From positions 496,001-560,000 of the forward strand of contig JAIVJZ010000041.1 in NCBI GenBank assembly GCA_020199775.1: DNA of 64,000 bases, read 5' to 3'. A program made the position numbers and the translations under genes. The notes beneath the pieces were generated by a model. It made no database searches. It worked only from the letters and a program-made list of their open reading frames with translations, and was not told where the DNA came from. This stretch comes from Acidobacteriota bacterium (GTDB taxonomy: Bacteria > Acidobacteriota > Blastocatellia > Pyrinomonadales > Pyrinomonadaceae). Below, in pieces: positions 27,960 to 37,770 of this stretch. Positions within the stretch are counted from its first letter, which is position 1. Each line of letters opens with the position of its first letter.

Positions 27960-30877
27960 CACCCGACGCCCACGAGTTCCGACTCGTCCGGCAAGCGATA
28001 AAATTCCTTCGCCGGTTTGAGCGGGCGCAGCAACCAGTACGGGCGGCGCGTCTTGTCCGGCGAAAACTGATCCGCGCCGCGCGTCCGCGCGATCCACTTG
28101 AGATAAACTTCGTGCGCCTTCTGCGTGTCAACCGAGATGTCGCCGTAAGAATCGCTCGCGTCGGCCTTCGTGACGCGCACGGCCTGATGCCAGCAGTGCA
28201 TCCCCGAAATGGGGTCGGGGTGGACGGGGAAAGTTAAGTTTTGATGGACGCCCACGTCCGTCCACCAGATGCGCAGCGTATCGGCGTCGCTCGACTCGTA
28301 GGGCGCGACGCCGCTCTCGCGTTTCATGCCCCAGCGGTCGCCCTCGTGCGCGAGCGAGACGGTCGCCATCAACTGCCGCTGCCCCTGCTCCTTCAACTTC
28401 CAACGCCCCATGTGATGGCTACACGCGACGATCCCCGGCTTGATCCCCTCCGTCACCCACGCGCGCACGACGAAATAACCGATCTCCGTCTCGACGCGCA
28501 CGAGGTCGCCGGTGCGAACATTCAGCGCGCCGGCGTGCGACGTGTGTATCCACAGCGGGTTCGTGTGCGCGATCTCGTCGAGCCACTTGGCGTTGGCCGA
28601 GCGCGTGTGAATCTGCACGGGCAGGCGGAAAGTTGAAATCAGCACGGTCTCGTCGGCCGCCAGGTTGTCGGGGTGGATGTGGCTGCGGATGTAGGTCGGG
28701 ATGATGTACTCAGGCCAGCCCCAGTCGGCGAGCGTGCGCGAATAAAATTCGAGACGCCCGCTCGGCGTCGGGAAGCCGCGCAGAATTTCGCCGTCAACTT
28801 TGACGCCGACGAGCCTGCGCCCCTCCGAGTCGCCGTCGGGACTCGGAATGGGCACGATGTTGAGCGTGGGCGGCTTCGGCGTCTTCGTAAACACGCGCCC
28901 GAAGTGATCGGTGCGCGCGTCCTCCAACTCCTCCTCCGGCACGCCCTCCTGATAGATCGCCCCGACCTTCTTCCGCACCTCGAACGAACCGTAGCGGCGC
29001 ATGAACTCGAACGGCGACAAATTCTCCGTCGCCGCGCGCTCCGGCAAACCCGGCACGCTGTTCTCGAAAATGTAACTGTAATACTCGTCCACGCTCAGAC
29101 GCTCGCCCGGTCGCTCTTTCGACTCGACGTACTGACGGATGCCCAACTGACCGTCCGGGTCGATGCGCCACGACAGTTCCAGCCAGAACTCGTTCTCCTC
29201 CCACACCTCGCCGGGGTTGATCTCGCGCGTGTCCGTGACGCTTTCGCCGAGCCGCTCGCGCGCGGCGCGAAGCACGGGCTGGCGGAAACCGATCCACTGC
29301 GCGTCGTGCGTCTCGTAAGAATGGATGTCGTGCCGCTCCGAGCCGTGCCCCATCGGCAGGATGTAGTCTGCGAAGTAGGCCGTCTCGTTCCACGTCGGCG
29401 TGAGCGCGACGAAACAGTTGATCAGGCTCTCGTCGTTCAACACCTCGACCCAACTGAACCCGTCGGGGTTCGTCCACACGGGGTTATAGACGCGCGTGAA
29501 ATAGACATCCACCTTGCCGCGCCCTTCCTTCAAGAAGTGCGGCAGCAGGAACGAAAGCTCGTTCATCGCGAGCGGGTACTCGCGCGGCCACGTCAACTCG
29601 TTCCAGCGCGGCGGGTGCGGCGGCGTGTACATCGGCTTCGGCACAAACTTGTTCCACGCGTTCGGGAAGACGCCGCCCTCGGTCGCCACCGCGCCCAAGA
29701 GCGCGTTCAACATGAAGAGCGTGCGCGTCACCTGCCACCCGCCGCTGTTACCAGCGGACGCGGAACGCCAGTTGTGACTCGAAAAACGCGTCCCCGCCGT
29801 CGCCACGACGCGCGCGATCTCTTCGATCACTTTCGCGTCAACGCCCGACTCCCGCGCCGCGAACTCGAAAGTATATTCCGCGTAGAGCTCTTTCAGGAGC
29901 GTCTGAAAATTCTCGAAGTCCGTCACCCGCTCCGGGTACTCGCCCGCCATGAACTCTTCCCAGTTCCACCAACGCCGCACGTACTCCGCGTTATAGAGCC
30001 CGTGTCGGATCAGATAATTCGCAATCGAGAGCACGATGGCGGGTTCCGAGCCGGGGTAGGGCGAGACGAAATAATCGGCGTGCGTCGCCGTGTTGGAGAG
30101 TCGCGTGTCGAAGACGATGAGCTTCGCGCCGTCGGCCTTCGCCTCGATGACGCGCTGCGCGTGCGGGTTGAAATAGTGCCCCGCTTCGAGGTGCGAACTG
30201 ATGAGAAAAATAACCTTCGCGTTCGCGTGGTCGGGGCTCGGGCGATCCAGCCCCATCCAGTATTGATAACCGGCGCGGCTCGACGACGAACACACGTTCG
30301 TGTGCGAGTTGTGCCCGTCCACGCCCCACGCCGCCAGAATGCGCTCGGTAAAACCGTCCTCGCCCGGCCGCCCGACGTGATACATCACCTCGTTGTGCCG
30401 CTGCTCTTCGATAGCCTTACGGATGCGCGCCGCGATTGCGTCCAGAGCCTCGTCCCAACCGACGCGCTCCCACTTGCCCTCGCCGCGCTTCCCCGCGCGC
30501 TTCAAGGGGTACAGGATGCGGTCGGGGTCTGTAATCTGGTTCAGCGTCGCAGGGCCTTTGGCACAGTTGCGCCCGCGCGAGCCGGGGTGCTCCGGGTTGC
30601 CCTCGAACTTCTGCACCTGCAAGCTCTCCCGATCCACGTAAGCCAACAGGCCGCACGCCGACTCGCAGTTGAAGCACGTCGTCGGCACGAGCATGTAGCG
30701 ACGCTCCACGCGCCGGGGCCACGCGCGCGCATCGAGTTCCACCCAATCGTCCCAACGCTCCTTCGGCGGGAACGCCGCCAGATGAATCCGGCTCGGCCCC
30801 GGATAAAACGTCTCGCCACGCGCCTCCGTCTCCCTGCGCGCCGCGCTCACGCGCTCATTTAATTTACCAATGCTCAT
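27959..30877 (-). CDS. Molybdopterin oxidoreductase catalytic subunit
   Basis: VPTTCFNCESACGLLAYVDRESLQVQKFEGNPEHPGSRGRNCAKGPATLNQITDPDRILYPLKRAGKRGEGKWERVGWDEALDAIA; molydopterin-binding C-terminal region. Confidence 0.93.
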   Translation of the reverse strand: MSIGKLNERVSAARRETEARGETFYPGPSRIHLAAFPPKERWDDWVELDARAWPRRVERRYMLVPTTCFNCESACGLLAYVDRESLQVQKFEGNPEHPGSRGRNCAKGPATLNQITDPDRILYPLKRAGKRGEGKWERVGWDEALDAIAARIRKAIEEQRHNEVMYHVGRPGEDGFTERILAAWGVDGHNSHTNVCSSSSRAGYQYWMGLDRPSPDHANAKVIFLISSHLEAGHYFNPHAQRVIEAKADGAKLIVFDTRLSNTATHADYFVSPYPGSEPAIVLSIANYLIRHGLYNAEYVRRWWNWEEFMAGEYPERVTDFENFQTLLKELYAEYTFEFAARESGVDAKVIEEIARVVATAGTRFSSHNWRSASAGNSGGWQVTRTLFMLNALLGAVATEGGVFPNAWNKFVPKPMYTPPHPPRWNELTWPREYPLAMNELSFLLPHFLKEGRGKVDVYFTRVYNPVWTNPDGFSWVEVLNDESLINCFVALTPTWNETAYFADYILPMGHGSERHDIHSYETHDAQWIGFRQPVLRAARERLGESVTDTREINPGEVWEENEFWLELSWRIDPDGQLGIRQYVESKERPGERLSVDEYYSYIFENSVPGLPERAATENLSPFEFMRRYGSFEVRKKVGAIYQEGVPEEELEDARTDHFGRVFTKTPKPPTLNIVPIPSPDGDSEGRRLVGVKVDGEILRGFPTPSGRLEFYSRTLADWGWPEYIIPTYIRSHIHPDNLAADETVLISTFRLPVQIHTRSANAKWLDEIAHTNPLWIHTSHAGALNVRTGDLVRVETEIGYFVVRAWVTEGIKPGIVACSHHMGRWKLKEQGQRQLMATVSLAHEGDRWGMKRESGVAPYESSDADTLRIWWTDVGVHQNLTFPVHPDPISGMHCWHQAVRVTKADASDSYGDISVDTQKAHEVYLKWIARTRGADQFSPDKTRRPYWLLRPLKPAKEFYRLPDESELVGVG

Positions 30878-30912
30878 TGTTTAGTTTTCCACCGTCTGAT
30901 TCCGCGTTGCCT

Positions 30913-31239
30913 TCAAGTCAAGGCATCGAAGCCCAAAGCAAACTCGATGGCCGCGCGCACCTCACGCATGCGCTCAAGCGACAGGTGCGTGATGTAACCA
31001 TTAAGGCCGGATTTCTGAATGGTCTGTATGTTGTCAGCGTTCACGGCACAGTCAGCGGCGACACCGTCTTCTGTCGGAGTCAGAATCACTTCTGAGGGGA
31101 TGCCGCGAATCGTACTCGTAATCGGGGCAACCGTGATACCGGTCAGGAAAGGGATAATTGAGTTGCGTGTCAGGATCAGCACGGGGCGACGCTTGTCGGG
31201 CGCGCGGAAGGTGTGCCAGTAAACGTCGCCCTGATTCAT
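30913..31239 (-). CDS. Type II toxin, PemK/MazF family
   Basis: MNQGDVYWHTF...RRPVLILTRNSIIPFLTGITVAPITSTIRGIPSEVILTPTEDGVAADCAVNADNIQTIQKSGLNGYITHLS. Confidence 0.92.
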   Translation of the reverse strand: MNQGDVYWHTFRAPDKRRPVLILTRNSIIPFLTGITVAPITSTIRGIPSEVILTPTEDGVAADCAVNADNIQTIQKSGLNGYITHLSLERMREVRAAIEFALGFDALT

Positions 31240-31478
31240 GGTTCACCCCAGACCTGTTCGGCCTCCCACTCGGCAACCTCTTCGGGCGTCTGCGGCTGTT
31301 TAATGTACCCGCGCGAATGTTTCTGCTCCAGCGCGATGATCTCCTGCTGCCGCAAAGCACGCTCCAGCGCCGTGCGGACGAAATCCTCACGCGTCATCTC
31401 CAATGCGCGCGTCGCCAGATCAACTTCCGCCAGCACTGACTCTTCAATTGCCAACTCGATTGTTTTCATAGCTCTCAC
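31236..31478 (-). CDS. Putative RHH-type antitoxin partner of MazF
   Basis: MKTIELAIEESVLAEVDLATRALEMTREDFVRTALERALRQ; 4-nt overlap with toxin gene. Confidence 0.85.
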   Translation of the reverse strand: MRAMKTIELAIEESVLAEVDLATRALEMTREDFVRTALERALRQQEIIALEQKHSRGYIKQPQTPEEVAEWEAEQVWGEP

Positions 31479-31542
31479 TCAAGTTCAGCCGTATAGATAA
31501 ATTTTAACATGCTGCCGGATGAATCCGATTCGCAGAAGATCA

Positions 31543-32466
31543 CTATATGTCTTCACTGAAATAATCAGAGTCTATACGCTTAATTTCGTAACTCGTGGAC
31601 ACAGATACACCCACATTATGATCAATCATCAGTTGCGCTAACTGCTCTCCATTTATTAACACGATCTTGCTGCCTATCCTTGAGACGTATTCTTGCGCCT
31701 CGTTGGTAAATTTTGACGTAGTCAAGAATATTCCTTTGTTGGCTCTTTGCCCCTGTAAAGCACCGGCAAATTGTTGAACATCTGGTCTTCCAACCGTATT
31801 TTCATCCCATCTTTTGGCTTGTATATAGATCACATCGAGACCGAGGCGATCTTCTTTAATAATTCCGTCTATCCCACCGTCACCACTTCTACCGACGGCT
31901 CTTCCAGCATCGCTACGCGATCCGCCATAGCCCATCTTGACGAGAAGTTCGACTACAAGACGCTCAAAGAAACTAGGTGATGCCTGTTTGATTCTATCGA
32001 GAAGTTGTGATGCCAGATTCTCACGAATTTTTTGATACTCAATCTCTAATGACTCCTCAGGAGTTAGAGAATCTGCGGCATCATTGTCATCCCTAGTACC
32101 ATTTTCCTGTCCGGAACGGGCGGCATGAAATTCAATAAACTCAGGAAACTGTTTTAGATATTGAACATTTATTGCGGAGGGGTTCTGCGCCAACACATTC
32201 ATCCCCCTTTCCGCTAACTTAAAATATCCTCTTCTAACAGATTCTATCAGTCCCGCTTTTTTGAGATAGGTTGATGCCCACCCAACCCTGTTCACAAATG
32301 TTGCTTGTTTTCCGCTCGGCAGAAGTTCTTGTAATTCTTCATCTGTTAGATTGAATTTGCTCGCAAGCAAAGAGGCTGCTTCTCTGAGCGCAAATTCTTT
32401 CTCAGGATTGCTGGCTGCCAATTGGAGAAGAGGCAACATGATTGACTGATAATCTGGGATCGCCAT
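31543..32466 (-). CDS. mrr: Mrr-family restriction endonuclease-like protein
   Basis: N-terminal winged-helix (Mrr_N-like) and SPSFFERLVVELLVKMGYGG...GRSGDGGIDGIIKEDRLGLDVIYIQAKRW catalytic motif. Confidence 0.92.
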   Translation of the reverse strand: MAIPDYQSIMLPLLQLAASNPEKEFALREAASLLASKFNLTDEELQELLPSGKQATFVNRVGWASTYLKKAGLIESVRRGYFKLAERGMNVLAQNPSAINVQYLKQFPEFIEFHAARSGQENGTRDDNDAADSLTPEESLEIEYQKIRENLASQLLDRIKQASPSFFERLVVELLVKMGYGGSRSDAGRAVGRSGDGGIDGIIKEDRLGLDVIYIQAKRWDENTVGRPDVQQFAGALQGQRANKGIFLTTSKFTNEAQEYVSRIGSKIVLINGEQLAQLMIDHNVGVSVSTSYEIKRIDSDYFSEDI

Positions 32467-32511
32467 AGTGAAATGAAAGGCTCCTTCCCTAAAGTTACAT
32501 TTAACTATGCT

Positions 32512-33003
32512 CTAAGACTTTTTACTCGCGGCCAAGTCAGCAACCGCTTTCTCTATTCTCCGCGCGCGCGTTTCGGGGCGTTTGGCGTCTTCGACGGCGC
32601 GGGCGTGCTCCTTTTGGTGCGTGTAGCTGAGTTTGTCCCACGCGCGTTGCGCGGCCTTGTTGGCGCGCAGCGCGCGTGCGAGGTCGGCGGGCGGGGTGAC
32701 GGTGCGGGGTTCGTCGTCGCGTTCCATCGTGACGCTGACGGTGTCGCCGCCTTTGGCGTTTGCGCCCGCGCGGAGTTCTTTATTGACGGCCATCATGAAT
32801 TTGCCGCCCATCGGGACGATGGAACCGCGGTAGGGGAAGCCGTTGATCGTGCCGCGAACGGGGACGCGGGCGCGCGTGCCGAAAGTCGCGGGCACGTCGA
32901 AGGGGATGGTGATGCCGGTGGCTTCGCTCGTTTCGTGTTTTTCCAGCGGCACGCGGAAACGTTTCAACGTCGTCATAATCTCCTCCATGCGAGGCTTCGC
33001 CAT
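32512..33003 (-). CDS. DUF1905 / YdeI (OmpD-associated)-like protein
   Basis: FDVPATFGTRARVPVRGTINGFPYRGSIVPMGGKFMMAVNKELRAGANAKGGDTVSVTMERDDEPRTVTPPADLARAL. Confidence 0.85.
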   Translation of the reverse strand: MAKPRMEEIMTTLKRFRVPLEKHETSEATGITIPFDVPATFGTRARVPVRGTINGFPYRGSIVPMGGKFMMAVNKELRAGANAKGGDTVSVTMERDDEPRTVTPPADLARALRANKAAQRAWDKLSYTHQKEHARAVEDAKRPETRARRIEKAVADLAASKKS

Positions 33004-33101
33004 CCGATTTTCTGAAAGGGCCGCACGGGGCGTCGTCGTTTCAAGAGCCGCATGGGGCGTTATCGTTTTTAAGAGTGTCCGGTCAAATCTCCGAAGCTTT
33101 A

Positions 33102-34581
33102 TCAGGCCAGCGGGACGGATTGACCGGCCTGCACATAGGCGTGCTCGAAGAGCAGCAACCCGGCGAGCGCGAGCGGCACGGCGGCGAGGCCGAGCCACGG
33201 TGCGAAGACGCCCGCGAGCGAGAGCACGACGCCAGTGCGGAAGTAGACTTTGTAACGGCCGCGCGTCATCTCGCGGACGGCGAGGCGCGCGTGCGCCGTC
33301 GGGTGGACGATTGTTGTTTCGCCCCAGATGAACAACAGATGTATGAGACCGAGCGCGCCGAGCGACCACAGGAGCGGCGCGAAGACGTTCGGCTCAAGCC
33401 ACGCGGCGAACGGCAGGAGCGCGCCCGCGCCCGCCAGCAGCGATTGGACGAAGAGGTGCGGCGGCAGCAAGGGGTTCTGCCACATGTCGCGCGCCTTGGC
33501 CTGCGCGAAGAGGTAGGCCGTGTAGATGGCCGTCAACGCCGCGAGCGGCAGCCCCGCGATCATCAGGAGGCGCGGGAGCGTCGTGTTGCCAAAAAAGCTC
33601 GCCGCGAAGTGGAGCGCGAGGACGAGCGAGTAGCCCGCGATGATGAACGCGCCGCGCACGAGCCAACTGCGCCATTGGGGACGTGTGAAGATGAGGTAAA
33701 AGCGTTCGGGGTGTTCCAAGTCCCAGATCAATAGTGCGCCCGTGAGCGCGAGGAACGCGCCGGAGACGACGGGCGCAACCTGGAGCCAGAGCGCGCTCTC
33801 AGGCTTCAGGAACCCCAGCAGGACGAGCAGCAGCGGCACGAGGTACGCGCCCGCCGTGATGCCCTTCGTCCAGGTGTAGAGGCTGACGCGCCAGTCCCAC
33901 GGGATCGTGTGCGGCACGTCGTAGGAGAGCAGGGCGGCGGCCGACGTGTTGTTGTAATCGGGGTGGCCGGAGACGACGTAGTCCGTGCCCGTGCGCTGTT
34001 CGCTCCACATGAAGAGTTCGCCGTCGGGGCGGCGCGCGGCGAGCGGGTCGAGCGTCGCCTGATGCGCGCCCTTGTAGAAGAGTTTCGGCTGCGTCTCCTT
34101 CTCCGGCCGCCGCACGTTGACGGGGTCGCGGTTGACGATGCGCGCGACTTTGGAATCGGGGTCGTGCATGTCGCCGACGAGGATCGCCTCGACCGGGCAG
34201 ACGACGACGCACGCGGGTTCGAGTCCCACGTCGATGCGGTGCGCGCAGAAGTTGCACTTCTCGGCCGAGTGGTCTTCGGGGTTGATGAAGATGGCGTCGT
34301 AGGGGCAGGCGGCCATGCACGCCTTGCAGCCGATGACACTGGTTGCAGCGCGTCACCTGATGCGCGCGGCGCGTCTGCGGGTATTCGCCCACGTCCACGT
34401 GCTTGACGTAGGTGCGCGTCACGGAGAGCGGGACGAGGTTCTCGGACTTGCAGGCGGTCGTGCACGCGTGGCAACCGATGCAGCGCGTCTGGTCGATGAC
34501 CTTCCCCCAACGAGGCGCGCGTCCTTGCTGTTCAAGCGGCGCGTCCCCGCCGCCGTTCACGGCTGGCTCTTGCATTAACAT
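33102..34581 (-). pseudogene. 4Fe-4S ferredoxin / NrfD-type membrane fusion subunit; reading frame broken near 34332-34340
   Basis: N-terminus in one frame (CIGCHACTTACKSENLVPLS...VTRCNQC), remainder in another (CKACMAACPYDAIFINPEDHSAEKCNFCAHR... plus multi-TM NrfD). Confidence 0.85.
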
Positions 34582-34660
34582 CTCCGACAGGATGGTTTGA
34601 CGACGATCTAAACGACAGACTACACCGAAACGCGCGCGACTGCACAACCCGCCGTGCGGT

Positions 34661-35557
34661 TTAAACCTCGCCCGCCCAATCCGCCCCCGCGCGCTCCGCC
34701 CAACGCGCGCGAATCGCCGCGAACCCGGCCTCGTCGAGCGCGCCCGCCCGCAGCGACGCCGCGTTCCGCCGCCAGCGCTCCGGCTTCTCCGTGCCGACGA
34801 TGGCCGTGTGCACGCCGGGCACGCTCAGTGTGAAACGCAACGCCGTCGCGACCGCCTCGGCCATGTCGCCGCGTAAAAATTCGTAGTCGAGTTTTTGCAG
34901 TCGCTCCCAGTAGGCTTGGACGTAAGGGTCGCCCGGCCGCGCGTCGTTTTTCCAGACGGCGTTGGCGATGGGACGTTTGGCGATGACGCCGAGGCCGCGC
35001 TCGCGCGCCGGGGGCAGCGTGAGCGTGAGCGACTCCTGATCGGCGATGTTGACGGAGGTCTGCAACGTGTCGAACGCGCCGCACTCGACCGCGTAGAGCG
35101 CGGCGCGGCCGTCGCCGCTGTAGCCGATGTAGCGCGTCCGCCCGGCCTCGCGCGCGCGCCGCAAAACTTCGATCACGTCGCCCCGCCGCAACACCTCGTC
35201 CGAGCAACTGTGCAACTGCAACAGGTCGAGGTGATCCGTTCGCAGGCGACTGAGGCTGCGTTCGATGCTCTGCTCCAGCAGGCGCGCGTCCCAGTCGGGC
35301 AGGTCGATCCCGGCGGCGTGGCCGCATTTCGTGAACAGGTAATAATCCGCGCGGCGGTGCGAGACGGCGCGGCCGATCAACTCTTCGCTCGTGACGTAAC
35401 ACTCGGCCGTGTCGATCACGTTGAGTCCGGCGTCGAGCGCGCCGCCGAGCAGACGCTCCACCGTCTCGACGGCCGCGTGCCCGTAGCCGATCTCCGAGCC
35501 GCCGAAGCCGAGCACGCTCACGCGCATGTCCGTTTTTCCCAGCGTTCTTTTCTCCAT
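34661..35557 (-). CDS. Aldo/keto reductase
   Basis: MEKRTLGKTDMRVSVLGFGGSEIGYG...LDAGLNVIDTAECYVTSEELIGRAV...DHLDLLQLHSCSDE. Confidence 0.92.
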   Translation of the reverse strand: MEKRTLGKTDMRVSVLGFGGSEIGYGHAAVETVERLLGGALDAGLNVIDTAECYVTSEELIGRAVSHRRADYYLFTKCGHAAGIDLPDWDARLLEQSIERSLSRLRTDHLDLLQLHSCSDEVLRRGDVIEVLRRAREAGRTRYIGYSGDGRAALYAVECGAFDTLQTSVNIADQESLTLTLPPARERGLGVIAKRPIANAVWKNDARPGDPYVQAYWERLQKLDYEFLRGDMAEAVATALRFTLSVPGVHTAIVGTEKPERWRRNAASLRAGALDEAGFAAIRARWAERAGADWAGEV

Positions 35558-35589
35558 CAGTTTCCCCACGCTCGCCTCGAAATTCAACT

Positions 35590-36525
35590 TCAACGCGCCG
35601 GCGTTTGCCGCAACAGCGCGATCAATTTGTCCGGGTAGTCGGTCATGATGCCGTCCACGCCCGCGGCGAGCATGCGACGCATCCCGGCCTCGTCGTTGAC
35701 CGTCCAGACGTGCACCTCTATCCCGGCGCGATGCACGGCCGCGACGAGTTCGGCCGTCAGCCACCCGCGCCCGCCCAGAAGAGTCTCCGGCACCTGCACG
35801 ACGCGGAATGGCGCTTTGCCGGCCGCCGGCCCTCGCCCCGCCTGCAAGTCTGCCGCCAGCGCGAACACCTCGTCCGTACCGGCCGACGTGGCGACTTCGG
35901 GGCACTCGCGCCGAAACTCCGCGAGCGTCTGCGAACTGAAAGAGGCGACCGTCACCCTGCCGCCCGCGCCCGTCTCGCCGAGCATCCGGCAAAAAGGTTT
36001 GACGAGCGAAGGCTGCGACTGCTTGATGTCTATGTTGAGCCGCACGCGCGGAAATTCGTCGAGGACTTCGCGCAGGGTCGGCACGGTGATCCCTTTGCCC
36101 CTGAAGGGATGCGTGCGCCCGCCGTCCGTCGTCCAGCGATAACCGGCGTCGAACCGCTTGAGTTCGGCGAGCGTGAGCGCATTCACGCGCCCCGCGCCGT
36201 TCGTCGTCCGGTCAACCGTGGCATCGTGGATGACGACGAGCGCGCCGTCACTCGTGCCGTGCAAGTCCATCTCCAACACGTCCGCGCCGAGCGCGACCGC
36301 CCCGGCGAAGGCGTGCGAAGTGTTCTCCGGCCACAGTCCCGCGCCGCCGCGATGCGCCATCACGAGCGGGCGGCGCGGTGCGGCGGCGGCGGGGCGAGTC
36401 TCAGAAATGCGCTGGTCGCGTGCGTCCATGTCCGGGCTCTCCCGCGCGAATCCGTAAAGCGCGCCCGCGAGCAGCGCGACCGCGCCGAGCGATAACACGA
36501 GCCATGCCGCACCGCGTTTCGTCAT
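35590..36525 (-). CDS. Glycerophosphodiester phosphodiesterase
   Basis: VMAHRGGAGLWPENTSHAFAGAVALGADVLEMDLHGTSDGALVVIHDATVDRTTNGAG. Confidence 0.95.
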   Translation of the reverse strand: MTKRGAAWLVLSLGAVALLAGALYGFARESPDMDARDQRISETRPAAAAPRRPLVMAHRGGAGLWPENTSHAFAGAVALGADVLEMDLHGTSDGALVVIHDATVDRTTNGAGRVNALTLAELKRFDAGYRWTTDGGRTHPFRGKGITVPTLREVLDEFPRVRLNIDIKQSQPSLVKPFCRMLGETGAGGRVTVASFSSQTLAEFRRECPEVATSAGTDEVFALAADLQAGRGPAAGKAPFRVVQVPETLLGGRGWLTAELVAAVHRAGIEVHVWTVNDEAGMRRMLAAGVDGIMTDYPDKLIALLRQTPAR

Positions 36526-36737
36526 CGTGAATAAACTTCTCTCTCAAACTTAAGATTCTCTCTTTCGAGTCTCCGAGTTTAACACCCCGGCCGCCGCTAG
36601 TTTGACCGGCCGCGCGTTGACTTCGCCTCGGCCGCCGTGTTTGACTGCGACGAACCGGACAATAGATTTTCGACTCGGAGCGAACAGGGGGTGCAGGCGG
36701 CGCGTGTGCAGAGAGCGCGTCTCAAGCGGCAAACGAC

Positions 36738-37673
36738 ATGGCGGAACAACTCTACGATTGCATCGTGATCGGGGCGGGGCCGGCGGGACTCTCGGCCGCA
36801 CTTTTTCTCGCGCGCTACCGCAGGCGCGTGCTCACCTTTCACCACAACAGCCCGCGCAACATCTACTCGCACGGCGTCCACGGATTCCTCGGCCACCACG
36901 GCATCCAGCCGACCGAACTGCTCGCGCGCGGCCGCGACGAGGTGGCGGCGCACGGCGGGCTGATCGTCGAAGGCTGCGTGACGCGCGTCGAGCGCATCGG
37001 CGAAGAACATTTTCGCGTCTCGACGGGCGACGGTCGTGTCGTGGGACAGTCGTTCGACGCGCGCCGCCTGCTGCTCGCCACGGGCTTGCGCGATTTCACC
37101 CCCGACTGTCCCGGCTTCCGCGAGTTCTACGGCGTCTCCGTCCACCACTGCCCCGACTGCGACGGCTTCGAGGTGACGAACAAGCGCGTCGCCATCCTCG
37201 GTCGCGGCAAGAGCGCGGCGGGCTTCACGCTCGGCATGCTGACGTGGACTGACAAATTGACGCTCATCACCAACGGCGACCCCGGCGACATCTCGGACGA
37301 ACATCTCGCCAAGCTCGCCGAATTCAACATCCCCGTCACCAACCAGATCATCGCCAAGCTCGAAGGCGACGCGGAGACGAATCAACTCGAACTCGTGCGC
37401 TTCGAGGACGGCGACGCGCTCGCGTGCGACGCCCTCTTCTTCAACCTCGGCACGGAAACCGCTTCCAATTTGCACGAGATGCTCGGCTGCCGCATTGACG
37501 AAGATTGCGAACTGGTGTGGGTGGACGCAGACCAGCAGACGAGCGTCCCCGGCGTCTACGCGGCGGGCGACCTCACGCCGAAATCGCAACTCGCCGTCGT
37601 CGCCGCCGCCGAAGGCGCGATGGCCGCCATCCACATCCATAAGTCGCTGATCCCGGAGTCGCAGCGAGTCTAA
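36738..37673 (+). CDS. NAD(P)/FAD-dependent oxidoreductase, thioredoxin-reductase-like
   Basis: DCIVIGAGPAGLSAALFLARY, CPDC redox motif, GVYAAGDLTPKSQLAVVAAAEGAMAA. Confidence 0.92.
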   Translation: MAEQLYDCIVIGAGPAGLSAALFLARYRRRVLTFHHNSPRNIYSHGVHGFLGHHGIQPTELLARGRDEVAAHGGLIVEGCVTRVERIGEEHFRVSTGDGRVVGQSFDARRLLLATGLRDFTPDCPGFREFYGVSVHHCPDCDGFEVTNKRVAILGRGKSAAGFTLGMLTWTDKLTLITNGDPGDISDEHLAKLAEFNIPVTNQIIAKLEGDAETNQLELVRFEDGDALACDALFFNLGTETASNLHEMLGCRIDEDCELVWVDADQQTSVPGVYAAGDLTPKSQLAVVAAAEGAMAAIHIHKSLIPESQRV

Positions 37674-37680
37674 ACAAAGT

Positions 37681-37762
37681 ATGAACGCGGAACGATGAAC
37701 GATGAATGAAAACATTCAACAGAGTGAGTGCCTTCATTCATCGTTCATCGTTCCGCGTTCAT
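37681..37762. repeat. Palindromic dispersed repeat, copy 2 (larger loop)
   Basis: atgaacgcggaacgatgaacgatgaa (37681-37706) / ttcatcgttcatcgttccgcgttcat (37737-37762); inner tgaa/ttca pairing. Confidence 0.95.
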
Positions 37763-37770
37763 CGTTTAAT

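Noticed and set aside
27006-28001. ORF beginning MNDERGTMNDELK...FIVHRSAFIVSS (also within 50357-51199)
   Set aside because: Its N-terminus is just the translated palindromic element and the rest is antisense to the TorD gene.
28673-30862. 729-aa plus-strand ORF opposite the molybdopterin oxidoreductase
   Set aside because: Antisense to a well-supported gene; low-complexity composition without motifs.
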